Assembly (NCBI GenBank): GCA_014382645.1
Contig: JACNJI010000369.1
Location: 1 to 9,577, forward strand
Reading direction: 5' to 3'
Length of the DNA: 9,577 bases
Source of the DNA: Verrucomicrobiota bacterium
GTDB taxonomy: Bacteria; Verrucomicrobiota; Verrucomicrobiia; Opitutales; Seribacteraceae
Position numbers and translations under genes: made by a program. The notes under the pieces are model-generated. The model saw nothing but the letters and a program-made list of their open reading frames with translations, was not told where the DNA came from and ran no database searches. This document shows, piece after piece, positions 1-6,719 of this stretch (the stretch's first letter is position 1; each line of letters begins with the position of its first letter).

Positions 1-1
1 T

Positions 2-388
2 GCCAAGCTCGAATGCATCCGGGTTTTTGCCCTCGGAGGAACCGCCAAGGAAGACGATGCCGCCGAATCGGCTTACTTTGCTACAAGAATGGCCTTGGCC
101 AAGACCGTTTCGGAAGCGGCCAAGCATATAGCATCGCAAGGTGTCGGTAAAGAAGCGGCTCCCGTAGTAATTAAGTTAATCGAGCAAATTGCCACTCGCT
201 TTGGTATCCAGGTTTCCCAGAAGATGGCGGCTCAAGCCGTTCCCGTCATAGGAGCTGCGGGAGGCGCCTTGATCAACACCCTCTTTATGGACCACTTTCA
301 AGATATGGCTCACGGACATTTCACGGTGCGCCGACTGGAACGAAAATACGGGGAAGAAGTGGTCAGGCTAGCTTACGAGCAAGCCTGA
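2..388 (+). CDS. EcsC family protein, C-terminal part (5' end outside window)
   Basis: The frame is open from the first bases of the window, so this is the last 128 residues of a longer protein. The ATG at 89 is internal, because similarity to the family continues upstream of it (AKLECIRVFALGG, then AESAYFATR). The segments APVVIKLIEQIATRFGI, VSQKMAAQAVPVIGA, GGALINTLFMDHFQDMA and GHFTVRRLERKYG match the conserved C-terminal half of EcsC-domain proteins as I know that family. EcsC was named from the Bacillus ecs ABC-transporter locus. Its biochemical role is poorly defined, so no function is assigned here. The glycine/alanine-rich helix around VIGAAGGALINTLF may contact membrane, which is inference. 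The gene ends 8 bp before the convergent stop of rsmA, and no terminator hairpin fits between them. Confidence 0.85.
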   Translation, partial: AKLECIRVFALGGTAKEDDAAESAYFATRMALAKTVSEAAKHIASQGVGKEAAPVVIKLIEQIATRFGIQVSQKMAAQAVPVIGAAGGALINTLFMDHFQDMAHGHFTVRRLERKYGEEVVRLAYEQA

Positions 389-396
389 GGTTCAGC

Positions 397-1218
397 CTAC
401 AAACTTCGCCAGCTATCGGCGGGCACTTGCTCGGGTCTCAGAGTAGGTGACAATCCCTCACGGGAGAGCCAATCCATGATCCGTTGAAGAACCTCCGGCT
501 TTTCGGTTTTGGCCAAGACCCCCAATTGCTTGCGACGTCGAGTGAACAGGCGGCGAACCAATGTACGAACCTCCCCGGAAAAAAGAAACGGTTCCTCACG
601 ACGATCAAAGCGAAGCAGTACGGAATCGACCGCGGGCGCGGGATGAAAGCAGCGACGACTTACGACGTGCATGTCGCCTCCGGAAAAGGATCCCGCGAGG
701 AAGATGGCTAGTGCTCCGAAACTTTTGGAATCATGCTTTGCTAAGTAACGGTCCGCGGATTCCTTTTGCAGCATAAGCACCATACGCCGAGGAAGCCTTC
801 CGCTTGCGAGGACTGCTTCCAACCAAGGCGAAGAAATCGCATAGGGAAGGTTGGCGACGATGTGAAAATCGTCCGTTTCTTGAGGAAGCTTACCAATAGG
901 TGTTTGTACGGCATCGGCCTCCACTAGGTTCAGTCTAGCTTGCTCGATCTGTTCCGTAAAAGTTTCCTCAAGATGCGAGGTGAGAGCAGGGTCGAGTTCG
1001 ACCGCATATACTTTATGCCCGCCATCAAGCAAGGCTCCTGTGAGACTGCCGAGTCCGGGACCTATCTCCACCACCGTCGAACCGGCGGGCAGATCCGCCA
1101 TCTCCAAGGACTTGCGAACGAGATTGCCGTCGACAAGGAAATTTTGTCCAAGTTTTTTCTGGGGACGATGGCCCAATTTGTCGAGCAATGCTCTTGTTTC
1201 CGTGGGAGTGAGGGGCAT
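397..1218 (-). CDS. rsmA: 16S rRNA (adenine(1518)-N(6)/adenine(1519)-N(6))-dimethyltransferase RsmA (KsgA)
   Basis: The 273-aa product has the normal length and motif order of RsmA/KsgA, which uses SAM to dimethylate two adjacent adenines in the helix 45 loop of 16S rRNA late in 30S assembly. Residues 21-30 (KKLGQNFLVD) are the family N-terminal signature. Residues 51-60 (EIGPGLGSLT) form the SAM-binding motif I, with the acidic motif II near 74-76 (VEL). NLPY at 123-126 is the catalytic motif IV, followed by AISSP. CFHPAPAVDSV (190-200) and FTRRRKQL (225-232) are the conserved C-terminal RNA-binding segments. The start is an ATG; a weak GGAG lies about 12 nt upstream. It follows trpC on the same strand after 17 bp and is probably cotranscribed with it. 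Nothing looks broken. Confidence 0.97.
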   Translation of the reverse strand: MPLTPTETRALLDKLGHRPQKKLGQNFLVDGNLVRKSLEMADLPAGSTVVEIGPGLGSLTGALLDGGHKVYAVELDPALTSHLEETFTEQIEQARLNLVEADAVQTPIGKLPQETDDFHIVANLPYAISSPWLEAVLASGRLPRRMVLMLQKESADRYLAKHDSKSFGALAIFLAGSFSGGDMHVVSRRCFHPAPAVDSVLLRFDRREEPFLFSGEVRTLVRRLFTRRRKQLGVLAKTEKPEVLQRIMDWLSREGLSPTLRPEQVPADSWRSL

Positions 1219-1235
1219 GTCTTATAGCATCTCCG

Positions 1236-2030
1236 TTATTCTTCCTTCATGTCGGCGACAAGCCTTTCGGGGTCTTCCGCCTTCATCAAGGCTTCCCCGC
1301 ATAGGATGGCGTCCGCCCCGGCATCTCGAACCCGCCAAGCGTCTTCGGCGTCTAAGATCCCGCTCTCGCTCACCTTGATGATGTTGTCGGGAATTAGCGG
1401 AATGAGATACTCGCTGATGCTCAAATCGGTGACGAATCGGGTCAGGTCTCGGTTGTTCACACCGATGATTTCGGGATTATGAGGAAGCACGCGATCGAGC
1501 TCGGATTCTTCGTGCACTTCGTAGAGGCAGTCCAGTCCGGCCAGATCCGCAGATTCTCGAAGTTCCTTCATCTCATCGTCCGATAGAGCGCGAACGATTA
1601 TCAGAATAGCTCTCGCGCCTCCCTCGGCGGCCTCGGTTACCTGAATGGGATGCACCATGAAATCCTTCCGCAGGCAGGGTAGGGGGCGATTCCGCTCTCG
1701 CAGGAAGTCCGTGACGTCGGAGAGGTCGTCCAAATGCCCCCCGAAATACTTCTGATCCGTTAGAATGGAGAGGCAGTCTACCTCGGCATTTACGTACTTG
1801 CGGGCTTGGTCAGTCGCATCGGGAATATCGGCAATCTCCCCCGCGGAAGGTGAACGCCTCTTTATTTCTGCGATTACGGAAAGTTCGTCCGCTGACGACA
1901 AGGCATCTCGAAAAGCTCCGCGAAAGGGAAACTTTTCAGACAAGCGAATCAGTTCTTCGTCGCGAACAGGACGAATGCGGGGAGCAATCTCCTTCCGCTT
2001 CCAATTCATTATTTCGGTCAGTTTGTCCAT
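1236..2030 (-). CDS. trpC: Indole-3-glycerol phosphate synthase
   Basis: TrpC closes the indole ring in tryptophan synthesis, converting CdRP to indole-3-glycerol phosphate with loss of CO2 and water. The 264-aa single-domain TIM barrel carries all the family motifs: IAEIKRRSPSAG (53-64; E55 and catalytic K57), CLRKDF (119-124; K122), the YEVH glutamate (E171), VNNRDL (191-196) and SESGI (221-225; E222, S223 at the phosphate end). It is not fused to TrpF. The ATG at 2030 is preferred over an in-frame TTG at 2039, because the protein then begins MDKLTEIMNWKRKEI, as TrpC proteins usually do. No other trp gene is in the window, so this trpC is detached from a trp operon. Its neighbour downstream is rsmA, 17 bp away on the same strand, and mazG is divergent upstream. 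Confidence 0.97.
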   Translation of the reverse strand: MDKLTEIMNWKRKEIAPRIRPVRDEELIRLSEKFPFRGAFRDALSSADELSVIAEIKRRSPSAGEIADIPDATDQARKYVNAEVDCLSILTDQKYFGGHLDDLSDVTDFLRERNRPLPCLRKDFMVHPIQVTEAAEGGARAILIIVRALSDDEMKELRESADLAGLDCLYEVHEESELDRVLPHNPEIIGVNNRDLTRFVTDLSISEYLIPLIPDNIIKVSESGILDAEDAWRVRDAGADAILCGEALMKAEDPERLVADMKEE

Positions 2031-2101
2031 TTGAGGCAAGAATCAGCATTCGCGACAGGATAAGATTGCCACAATGCGTAAGCTATTCAGCATGCGCTCT
2101 C
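2031..2101. promoter_or_regulatory. Divergent trpC / mazG intergenic region
   Basis: These 71 bp must hold the promoters for both the trpC-rsmA pair (-) and the mazG-metallopeptidase pair (+). TAAGAT at 2061-2066 resembles a -10 box for mazG, but no well-spaced -35 box goes with it. An 11-codon ORF (ATG at 2074, TGA at 2107-2109) runs into the mazG GTG start. No trp leader peptide rich in Trp codons and no attenuator hairpin are visible. Confidence 0.4.
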
Positions 2102-2782
2102 GTGAGTGAAATTCAACGCCTAAGGGAAATAGTTGCAAAGTTGAGGGAGCCGGACGGTTGCCCATGGGATATCGAACAGACGCACCAGTCGCTGTCTCGT
2201 TGCCTTGTCGAGGAGACTTCGGAGGTTCTCGAGACCATCGACAACCAAGACATGCCTGCCATGCGGGAAGAACTGGGCGATCTACTTTTCCAGGTTGTCA
2301 TGCACTCCCAAATCGCGGAGGAATCGGAATCTTTCGACTTGGAAGACGTTGCCCGCGAGATAAACGAAAAGCTTATTCGTCGCCATCCCCATGTGTTTGG
2401 CGAAGGAGCCGAACTGGAGTCTGCCGATGAGGTTCTCGCCCGCTGGGACGAGATCAAGGCCGCGGAAAAGGCCGCCAAAGGCATCCCCCCCGACAAGCGA
2501 AAGATATTTCGCGACTTGCCGCCACGGTTGCCGGCTCTCCTTTTTGCCGTGGACGTTTACAAGCGAGCCGAAAAGGCGGGCCTTGCTGCTAAAGCTTCAT
2601 GGAATGAATCCGAAGACAACACCTCGGAGGATGAACCGGACGAGGACAAGATGGGGCGGGCACTCTTCCTCCTGGTCTCGGCTTGTCAAAAAACGGGAGT
2701 TGATCCCGAGGCGGCTCTGCGCCGTTACGCTTCCGAGATGGTCGAAGAATTGGAACCGCAGTCCTCCTTGGAAAAGGATTGA
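2102..2782 (+). CDS. mazG: Nucleoside triphosphate pyrophosphohydrolase MazG, with degenerate C-terminal domain
   Basis: MazG is an all-alpha, Mg-dependent NTPase that hydrolyses NTPs and dNTPs to NMP and PPi, and is linked to house-cleaning and ppGpp-related stress. The GTG start at 2102 gives a 226-aa protein opening SEIQRLREIVAKLREPDGCPWDIEQTHQ-like, the typical family N-terminus; the frame is open further upstream but that part resembles nothing in MazG. The N-terminal domain is intact: VEETSE (E37, E38, E41) and EELGD (E56/E57, D60) supply the metal-binding EExxE and ExxD residues, followed by RRHPHVFG (93-100) and RDLPPRLPALL. The second MazG repeat is eroded. The KxxEExxE helix is replaced by a short acidic linker (about 168-182), and the usual GD is GR at 185-186. 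E. coli MazG is about 263 aa, so this protein is shorter. It probably forms an operon with the peptidase gene 16 bp downstream. Confidence 0.93.
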   Translation: MSEIQRLREIVAKLREPDGCPWDIEQTHQSLSRCLVEETSEVLETIDNQDMPAMREELGDLLFQVVMHSQIAEESESFDLEDVAREINEKLIRRHPHVFGEGAELESADEVLARWDEIKAAEKAAKGIPPDKRKIFRDLPPRLPALLFAVDVYKRAEKAGLAAKASWNESEDNTSEDEPDEDKMGRALFLLVSACQKTGVDPEAALRRYASEMVEELEPQSSLEKD

Positions 2783-2798
2783 GCGTTTCACCCCGACC

Positions 2799-3548
2799 AT
2801 GCACGACGACCAAATAGAGTTGGTCGAAGTTGAATCCGGAGATGGGCCCGTTTTGCTGTCTTGTCGCATTCGGAGATCTCCTCGAGCCCGTAGGATGAAC
2901 CTCCGCGTCAAGAACGTCGGCGAGATCGTTCTCACCCTCCCTCTCCGCTCCAAGGAAAGCGATGGCATTGACTTCGTCCGAGCCAATTCGAAATGGCTCG
3001 AACGCAAGCTTTCCGAACCCCGGACGAACCCTTCTCTGGAACAGTATTTCAGCAAAGGAGGAAAAGTTTCCTTGGACAACGAAACCCGTACCGTGGTCAT
3101 GAGCTTGAATGCCCGACCTCGTCGAAGATCTTGGTCTACGAAGACCGAGGGCGAACTTCACCTCAGCCTCGATCCATTAGCCCCCATAGAAAATCAGTTG
3201 CTCTCTTTGCTACGCTCCTTGGCTAAGGATTGGCTACCGCCTCGCGTGCATGACCTCGCCGAATTTGCCGGAGAGGAAGTCCAGAAAATTCGGGTGGGCG
3301 ACCAAAAGAGTCGATGGGGTTCTTGCTCTTCCAAGGGCACCATATCCTTGAACTGGAGGCTCCTACTCCTCCGAATCGATTTGCAGGACTACGTCATCTT
3401 TCACGAACTCGCTCACCTCCGCCACATGAATCATTCACCTGCCTTCTGGGCTCATCTGGAAACTCTCCAATCCAACGCGCGAATCCGCGATCGAGAAATC
3501 AACAAGGCAGGGAAAATCCTTATGACCTTGGGTAGAGAACTAAGCTAG
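2799..3548 (+). CDS. YgjP-like (DUF45) zinc metallopeptidase domain protein
   Basis: This 249-aa protein belongs to the YgjP/DUF45 group of M48-like metalloproteins. The C-terminal half has the family signature VGDQKSRWGSCSSKGTISLNW (from 166), then HELAH (202-206) and NHSPAFW (211-217). H202 and H206 with H212 are the expected zinc ligands, and E203 is the expected catalytic base. The basic segment RIRRSPRARRMNLRV (24-38) near the N-terminus is also typical. No signal peptide or membrane helix is seen, so it should be cytoplasmic. Members are widespread and often sit beside restriction-modification genes, but no such genes are visible here and the physiological substrate is unknown. The ATG at 2799, 16 bp after mazG, is chosen because the open frame upstream lies entirely inside mazG. 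Confidence 0.88.
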   Translation: MHDDQIELVEVESGDGPVLLSCRIRRSPRARRMNLRVKNVGEIVLTLPLRSKESDGIDFVRANSKWLERKLSEPRTNPSLEQYFSKGGKVSLDNETRTVVMSLNARPRRRSWSTKTEGELHLSLDPLAPIENQLLSLLRSLAKDWLPPRVHDLAEFAGEEVQKIRVGDQKSRWGSCSSKGTISLNWRLLLLRIDLQDYVIFHELAHLRHMNHSPAFWAHLETLQSNARIRDREINKAGKILMTLGRELS

Positions 3549-3600
3549 GCATCTTCACAAACGGAGTGACAACCACCTTATCTCGCGCCTTACTTTTCTT

Positions 3601-5079
3601 ATGAAAGTTTTAAGATCCTTCCCTTTCCTTACTTTCCTCTTCCTCCTCTGCTTTGCAGGCACTGGGAAACAAAAAAACGTCGTTCTCATCCTCAGCGACG
3701 ATCACCGCTACGATTTCTTGGGCTTCATGGAGAAAGCTCCGGAGTTTCTCGAAACCCCCAGTTTTGATCGCCTCGCTCGCGAAGGCGCCCATCTCGCCAA
3801 TGCTTTCGTCACCACCTCCCTTTGCTCGCCCAGTCGCGCTTCCATCCTCACGGGGCAATACATGCGCAACCACCACGTCGTGGACAACCAGCGCCCCGTG
3901 CCACTATCCACTAGGTTTTTTCCCGAATACCTGCAGAAAGCCGGCTATCGCACCGGATACGTCGGCAAGTGGCACATGGGGCACGAGAACGACGAGCCCC
4001 GCAAAGGATTTGATCACTGGGTGAGTTTTCCCGGTCAGGGCGTGTATATGAACCCCACCTTCAACGTAAACGGAAAGCGAAAGGCGTTTGAGGGGTACAT
4101 CACCGATCTCCTCACCGACCAAGCCGTATCATGGCTCGATCAAGTCGCCGGAGAGGCGAAAACAGGAAAGCCCTTCTTCCTCCAAATCGGTTACAAGGCG
4201 GTCCACTATCCGTTCCAACCCGCGCCGCGTCACGCAAAACGCTACGCCGGCAAGCCCATCGACTATCCCGAAACTATGGCCAATACCGAGGAAAACTATC
4301 GTTCGCAGTCTCGTTGGATCAAGGAGCGAAGGTACGGCATCCATGGCATCGACCACATGGAGACGGGGGCTCTCGACAAGGATCCCGTTCCTTCCTTCGA
4401 CGAGTTGTACTACGACTTTTGCGAAACCGTTCACGGGCTCGACGAAAACGTCGGACGAGTTCTCAATCGACTGGACAAGTTGAAACTAACGGACGACCCC
4501 CTCGTCATCTACCTCGGCGACAATGGGTTCGCCCTGGGCGAGCACGGCTTCTACGACAAGCGCGACGCCTTCGAGCAATCCATCCGCATTCCCATGCTCG
4601 TTCGGGCTCCCGGCATTACGAGACCTGGCTCAAGAGTCGAAAACATGGTGCTCAACGTCGATCTGGCCCCCACCATTCTCGATCTCGCGGGGATACCCCT
4701 TCCCAAAAAGCCGAAGATGGATGGCAGCTCCTTTCTCCCTCTGCTAAAAGGCGACAAACCGAAAAAGCCTTGGCGTTCGCATTTCGTATACGAGTACCAC
4801 TGGGAATGGAACTTTCCCGCAAACCCCACCACCTTCGCCATTCGGACTGATCACGAGAAATACGTATTCTACCACGGCTTGTGGGACCGTAACGGCTTCT
4901 ACGACTTAGCTACCGACCCCCACGAAAGGCACAATCTCATTTCCGTCCCCGCTTTTCGCAAGAGAGCCTTGGAACTGCGGGAAAAGCTCTTCGACGAACT
5001 GGAAGCTTCGGGCGGCATGTCCATTCCCGTACGTCGACCGAAGAACGATCAGTACTACGATCGCAAGTTGCCCCGCTAG
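3601..5079 (+). CDS. Secreted Cys-type sulfatase (arylsulfatase / N-acetylglucosamine-6-sulfatase-like)
   Basis: The 492-aa protein is an alkaline-phosphatase-fold sulfatase that removes sulfate esters, most likely from glycans. A signal peptide is visible (basic MKVLR, then a hydrophobic run at about 7-19), so it should act in the periplasm or outside the cell. D33 and D34 (SDDHRYD) bind calcium. CSPSR (75-79) is the activation motif whose C75 is converted to formylglycine, followed by ASILTG. GKWHMG (122-127; K123, H125), H202 (AVHYP), GDNG (306-309; D307, N308) and K320 complete the active-site set. DLATDPHERHNL near the C-terminus is the standard family ending. Substrate cannot be read from the sequence; the overall pattern resembles GlcNAc-6-sulfatase-like S1 sulfatases. 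No maturase, transporter or glycoside hydrolase lies nearby, so it is not in a visible polysaccharide locus. The stop overlaps the convergent methyltransferase stop. Confidence 0.94.
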   Translation: MKVLRSFPFLTFLFLLCFAGTGKQKNVVLILSDDHRYDFLGFMEKAPEFLETPSFDRLAREGAHLANAFVTTSLCSPSRASILTGQYMRNHHVVDNQRPVPLSTRFFPEYLQKAGYRTGYVGKWHMGHENDEPRKGFDHWVSFPGQGVYMNPTFNVNGKRKAFEGYITDLLTDQAVSWLDQVAGEAKTGKPFFLQIGYKAVHYPFQPAPRHAKRYAGKPIDYPETMANTEENYRSQSRWIKERRYGIHGIDHMETGALDKDPVPSFDELYYDFCETVHGLDENVGRVLNRLDKLKLTDDPLVIYLGDNGFALGEHGFYDKRDAFEQSIRIPMLVRAPGITRPGSRVENMVLNVDLAPTILDLAGIPLPKKPKMDGSSFLPLLKGDKPKKPWRSHFVYEYHWEWNFPANPTTFAIRTDHEKYVFYHGLWDRNGFYDLATDPHERHNLISVPAFRKRALELREKLFDELEASGGMSIPVRRPKNDQYYDRKLPR

Positions 5080-5627
5080 GCTTTTCTCGCCGTTAGCAGC
5101 AAAGGCGAAGTGGCATCGGGGGCGGGATCTCCTTCCACCGATAAATCTTCCGTAAGGGACGAGAGCTCCTCCCTAACCGCATCGCATTCTTCCGATCCTC
5201 CGGGATGCCCGCGATAAGCCACCACCACCAGTAGTCCGCCCCGACGCAACGAGTCCATCGAGAGTCGCAAGGCCAAGCGAGTGGTCGCTGTTTGCGTGAC
5301 CACCGATTTGTCTCCACCCGGCAGGTAACCCAGATTAAAGGTGACGGCGGCCACCTGCCCCAAAATCTCCGGAGGCAGAACTTCATCCATTCGTTCGTGT
5401 CCGCATTGATGCAGTTCCACGTTCTCCAGACCTTTCTCTGCCAAAAGTCTCGCGGTCGCTTCAATCGCTTCATTCTGCAGGTCGAAGGCGTACACCTTTC
5501 CCGAACGCTCGACCTTTTCAGCCAGAAAAGCGACGTCGTGACCATTGCCCGCCGTGGCGTCTATCGCGAGGTCTCCCTCGCTCAGGACTTCTCCCAACAA
5601 TTCGTGCGCTCTATCCACCAGCCTCAT
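5076..5627 (-). CDS. mnmM: YtqB/MnmM-family class I SAM-dependent tRNA methyltransferase
   Basis: The 183-aa product matches the YtqB group (formerly 'putative rRNA methylase', PF06962). Visible signatures are DATAGNGHD (23-31, SAM-binding motif I), FDLQ (48-51, motif II), FNLGYLPGGDKS (97-108, the hallmark motif) and YRGHPGG (138-144). B. subtilis YtqB is known as MnmM, which methylates nm5(s2)U34 of tRNA to mnm5(s2)U34. Applying that function here is inference from family and context. The ATG overlaps the TGA of the upstream oxidoreductase by 4 bp (ATGA), so the two are almost certainly translationally coupled. That partner resembles the oxidase half of MnmC, which supports the tRNA assignment. 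The stop codon overlaps that of the convergent sulfatase gene. A generic methyltransferase role cannot be excluded from sequence alone. Confidence 0.85.
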   Translation of the reverse strand: MRLVDRAHELLGEVLSEGDLAIDATAGNGHDVAFLAEKVERSGKVYAFDLQNEAIEATARLLAEKGLENVELHQCGHERMDEVLPPEILGQVAAVTFNLGYLPGGDKSVVTQTATTRLALRLSMDSLRRGGLLVVVAYRGHPGGSEECDAVREELSSLTEDLSVEGDPAPDATSPLLLTARKA

Positions 5628-6667
5628 GGCGTAGGCAAGGAATCCGCCTCGGGGAAGCGCCTCAGGTCCAGTTCCTCGGGCAACGGTTTTTCTTCCAACA
5701 AGTATTCGGCGAAGAGTTCCGTGCAGAGCGGAATCAAGGTTCCCCCCCTAGAGCCAAAACCATTGAAAATAGAGATAGATAGTTTTTTGGGATGAGTCCC
5801 CATTATCGGCATGCGATCGCGCGTTCCCGGTCGTACACCGCTTCTCCGACCCGTCACCGAGGGCTTGGGGGCGTTCAGATAATGGAGCCCCTCCAAAATC
5901 TTTTTTGTTCCGATATCGGTCGGTCCGCTCTCCAAGTCGTCCCAGTCAAAGGTGGAACCTGCCAATGCTTGGCCCGATCCCCGTGGCAACAACCACGTGC
6001 CCCCATTCAGAAAATCGGTCCGATCGTCGGCAAGCTCAAGAATTTCTCCTCGAACCGGAGCAAAGGGAAGGGCGCTGAACCAAGGATTGTCCTTCACGCG
6101 AAAGCCTTCGCAGAATACGATTCTTGGGCCCGAAGGAGCATTCTGCGGGTCGAAGGCTTCGGAGTAAAAGAGCCCACCATCGCTCAAGTGTCTCCGGGAC
6201 GCTTCAATGAGTTCCCTGGCACGCAAGGCACCCGCGCCAAGAACTTCTCCGGCGCCAAAGGGAGAACCCACCCCCATTTCCCCCAGCTCCTCGGAGCCGA
6301 AGGTTTTTCCCATGAATGGCGCCGTCGCGGATTCCACTTTCCGAACCCGCCACCTGTCCGCCATTTCTTGATCTTTGAAAATGCGGACCATTCGGAATTC
6401 CCGAAACAGTTCCACATCCCAAGCCTTACCTAGTCTCTCGTAGGTTTCGCGAGCCTTGTTCAAGCAATCTTCGATTCGCCACGGGGCATTCAGCTTCGGC
6501 CCTATGATAGGGTTCAGGATACCCGCAGCAACCTTGGTCGCCCCAAAGGGCAGATAAGGATCGGTGACCGCAACACGCATCCCTCGTCGCTCCAGGCTAT
6601 CCGCAAGCAAAGCTCCGGCCAAGCCGTGGCCAACCAGTAGAAAATCGATATCTTCGTGCAAGTTCAT
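5624..6667 (-). CDS. FAD-dependent oxidoreductase (DAO family), MnmC oxidase-domain-like
   Basis: This 347-aa protein is a D-amino-acid-oxidase-fold flavoenzyme. The N-terminal dinucleotide motif is LLVGHGLAGALLADSL, with GHGLAG at 13-18, and VTDP at 34-37 ends the second beta strand. The C-terminal region carries GVRPGTRDRMPIMG (277-290) and NGFGSRGGTLIPLC (302-315). From memory these align with the E. coli MnmC segments GVRCATRDHLPMVG and HGSRGLCSAPLC. The MnmC oxidase domain removes the carboxymethyl group of cmnm5(s2)U34 in tRNA to give nm5(s2)U34. Here the domain stands alone, and the next gene, overlapping by 4 bp, is a MnmM-type methyltransferase that would perform the following step. 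No signal peptide is seen, so it should be cytosolic. It could instead oxidise a small amine such as glycine (ThiO-like), but no thiamine genes are nearby and the GSRG motif favours MnmC. Confidence 0.8.
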   Translation of the reverse strand: MNLHEDIDFLLVGHGLAGALLADSLERRGMRVAVTDPYLPFGATKVAAGILNPIIGPKLNAPWRIEDCLNKARETYERLGKAWDVELFREFRMVRIFKDQEMADRWRVRKVESATAPFMGKTFGSEELGEMGVGSPFGAGEVLGAGALRARELIEASRRHLSDGGLFYSEAFDPQNAPSGPRIVFCEGFRVKDNPWFSALPFAPVRGEILELADDRTDFLNGGTWLLPRGSGQALAGSTFDWDDLESGPTDIGTKKILEGLHYLNAPKPSVTGRRSGVRPGTRDRMPIMGTHPKKLSISIFNGFGSRGGTLIPLCTELFAEYLLEEKPLPEELDLRRFPEADSLPTP

Positions 6668-6688
6668 CTAAAATAAAGGCTTTCGTCT

Positions 6689-6703
6689 TGCGAGTATCTC
6701 GCA
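6689..6703. promoter_or_regulatory. 15-bp perfect dyad between divergent genes (possible operator)
   Basis: TGCGAG-TAT-CTCGCA is a perfect 6+3+6 inverted repeat in the 52-bp gap between the MnmC-like oxidase gene (-) and the S8 protease gene (+). Its position suits a transcription-factor site acting on one or both promoters. No convincing -35/-10 pair could be placed around it, and no regulator is encoded next to it. A chance palindrome is possible. Confidence 0.35.
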
Positions 6704-6719
6704 TCCGGGCAAATGTTTA

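Noticed and set aside
2031..2039. TTG start for trpC at 2039
   Set aside because: An ATG three codons in gives the usual TrpC N-terminus, and the TTG has no ribosome site.
1850..2101. Longer N-terminus for MazG starting at 1850
   Set aside because: The extra 84 residues overlap trpC on the opposite strand and do not resemble MazG. The GTG at 2102 gives the typical family N-terminus.
2391..2798. Longer N-terminus for the metallopeptidase
   Set aside because: This part lies wholly inside mazG in another frame and is Pro/Arg-rich out-of-frame sequence. The ATG at 2799 gives a normal family start.
3549..3600. Terminator between the metallopeptidase and sulfatase genes
   Set aside because: No hairpin was found in the 52-bp gap. 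The T-rich end just before the sulfatase start is not preceded by a stem.
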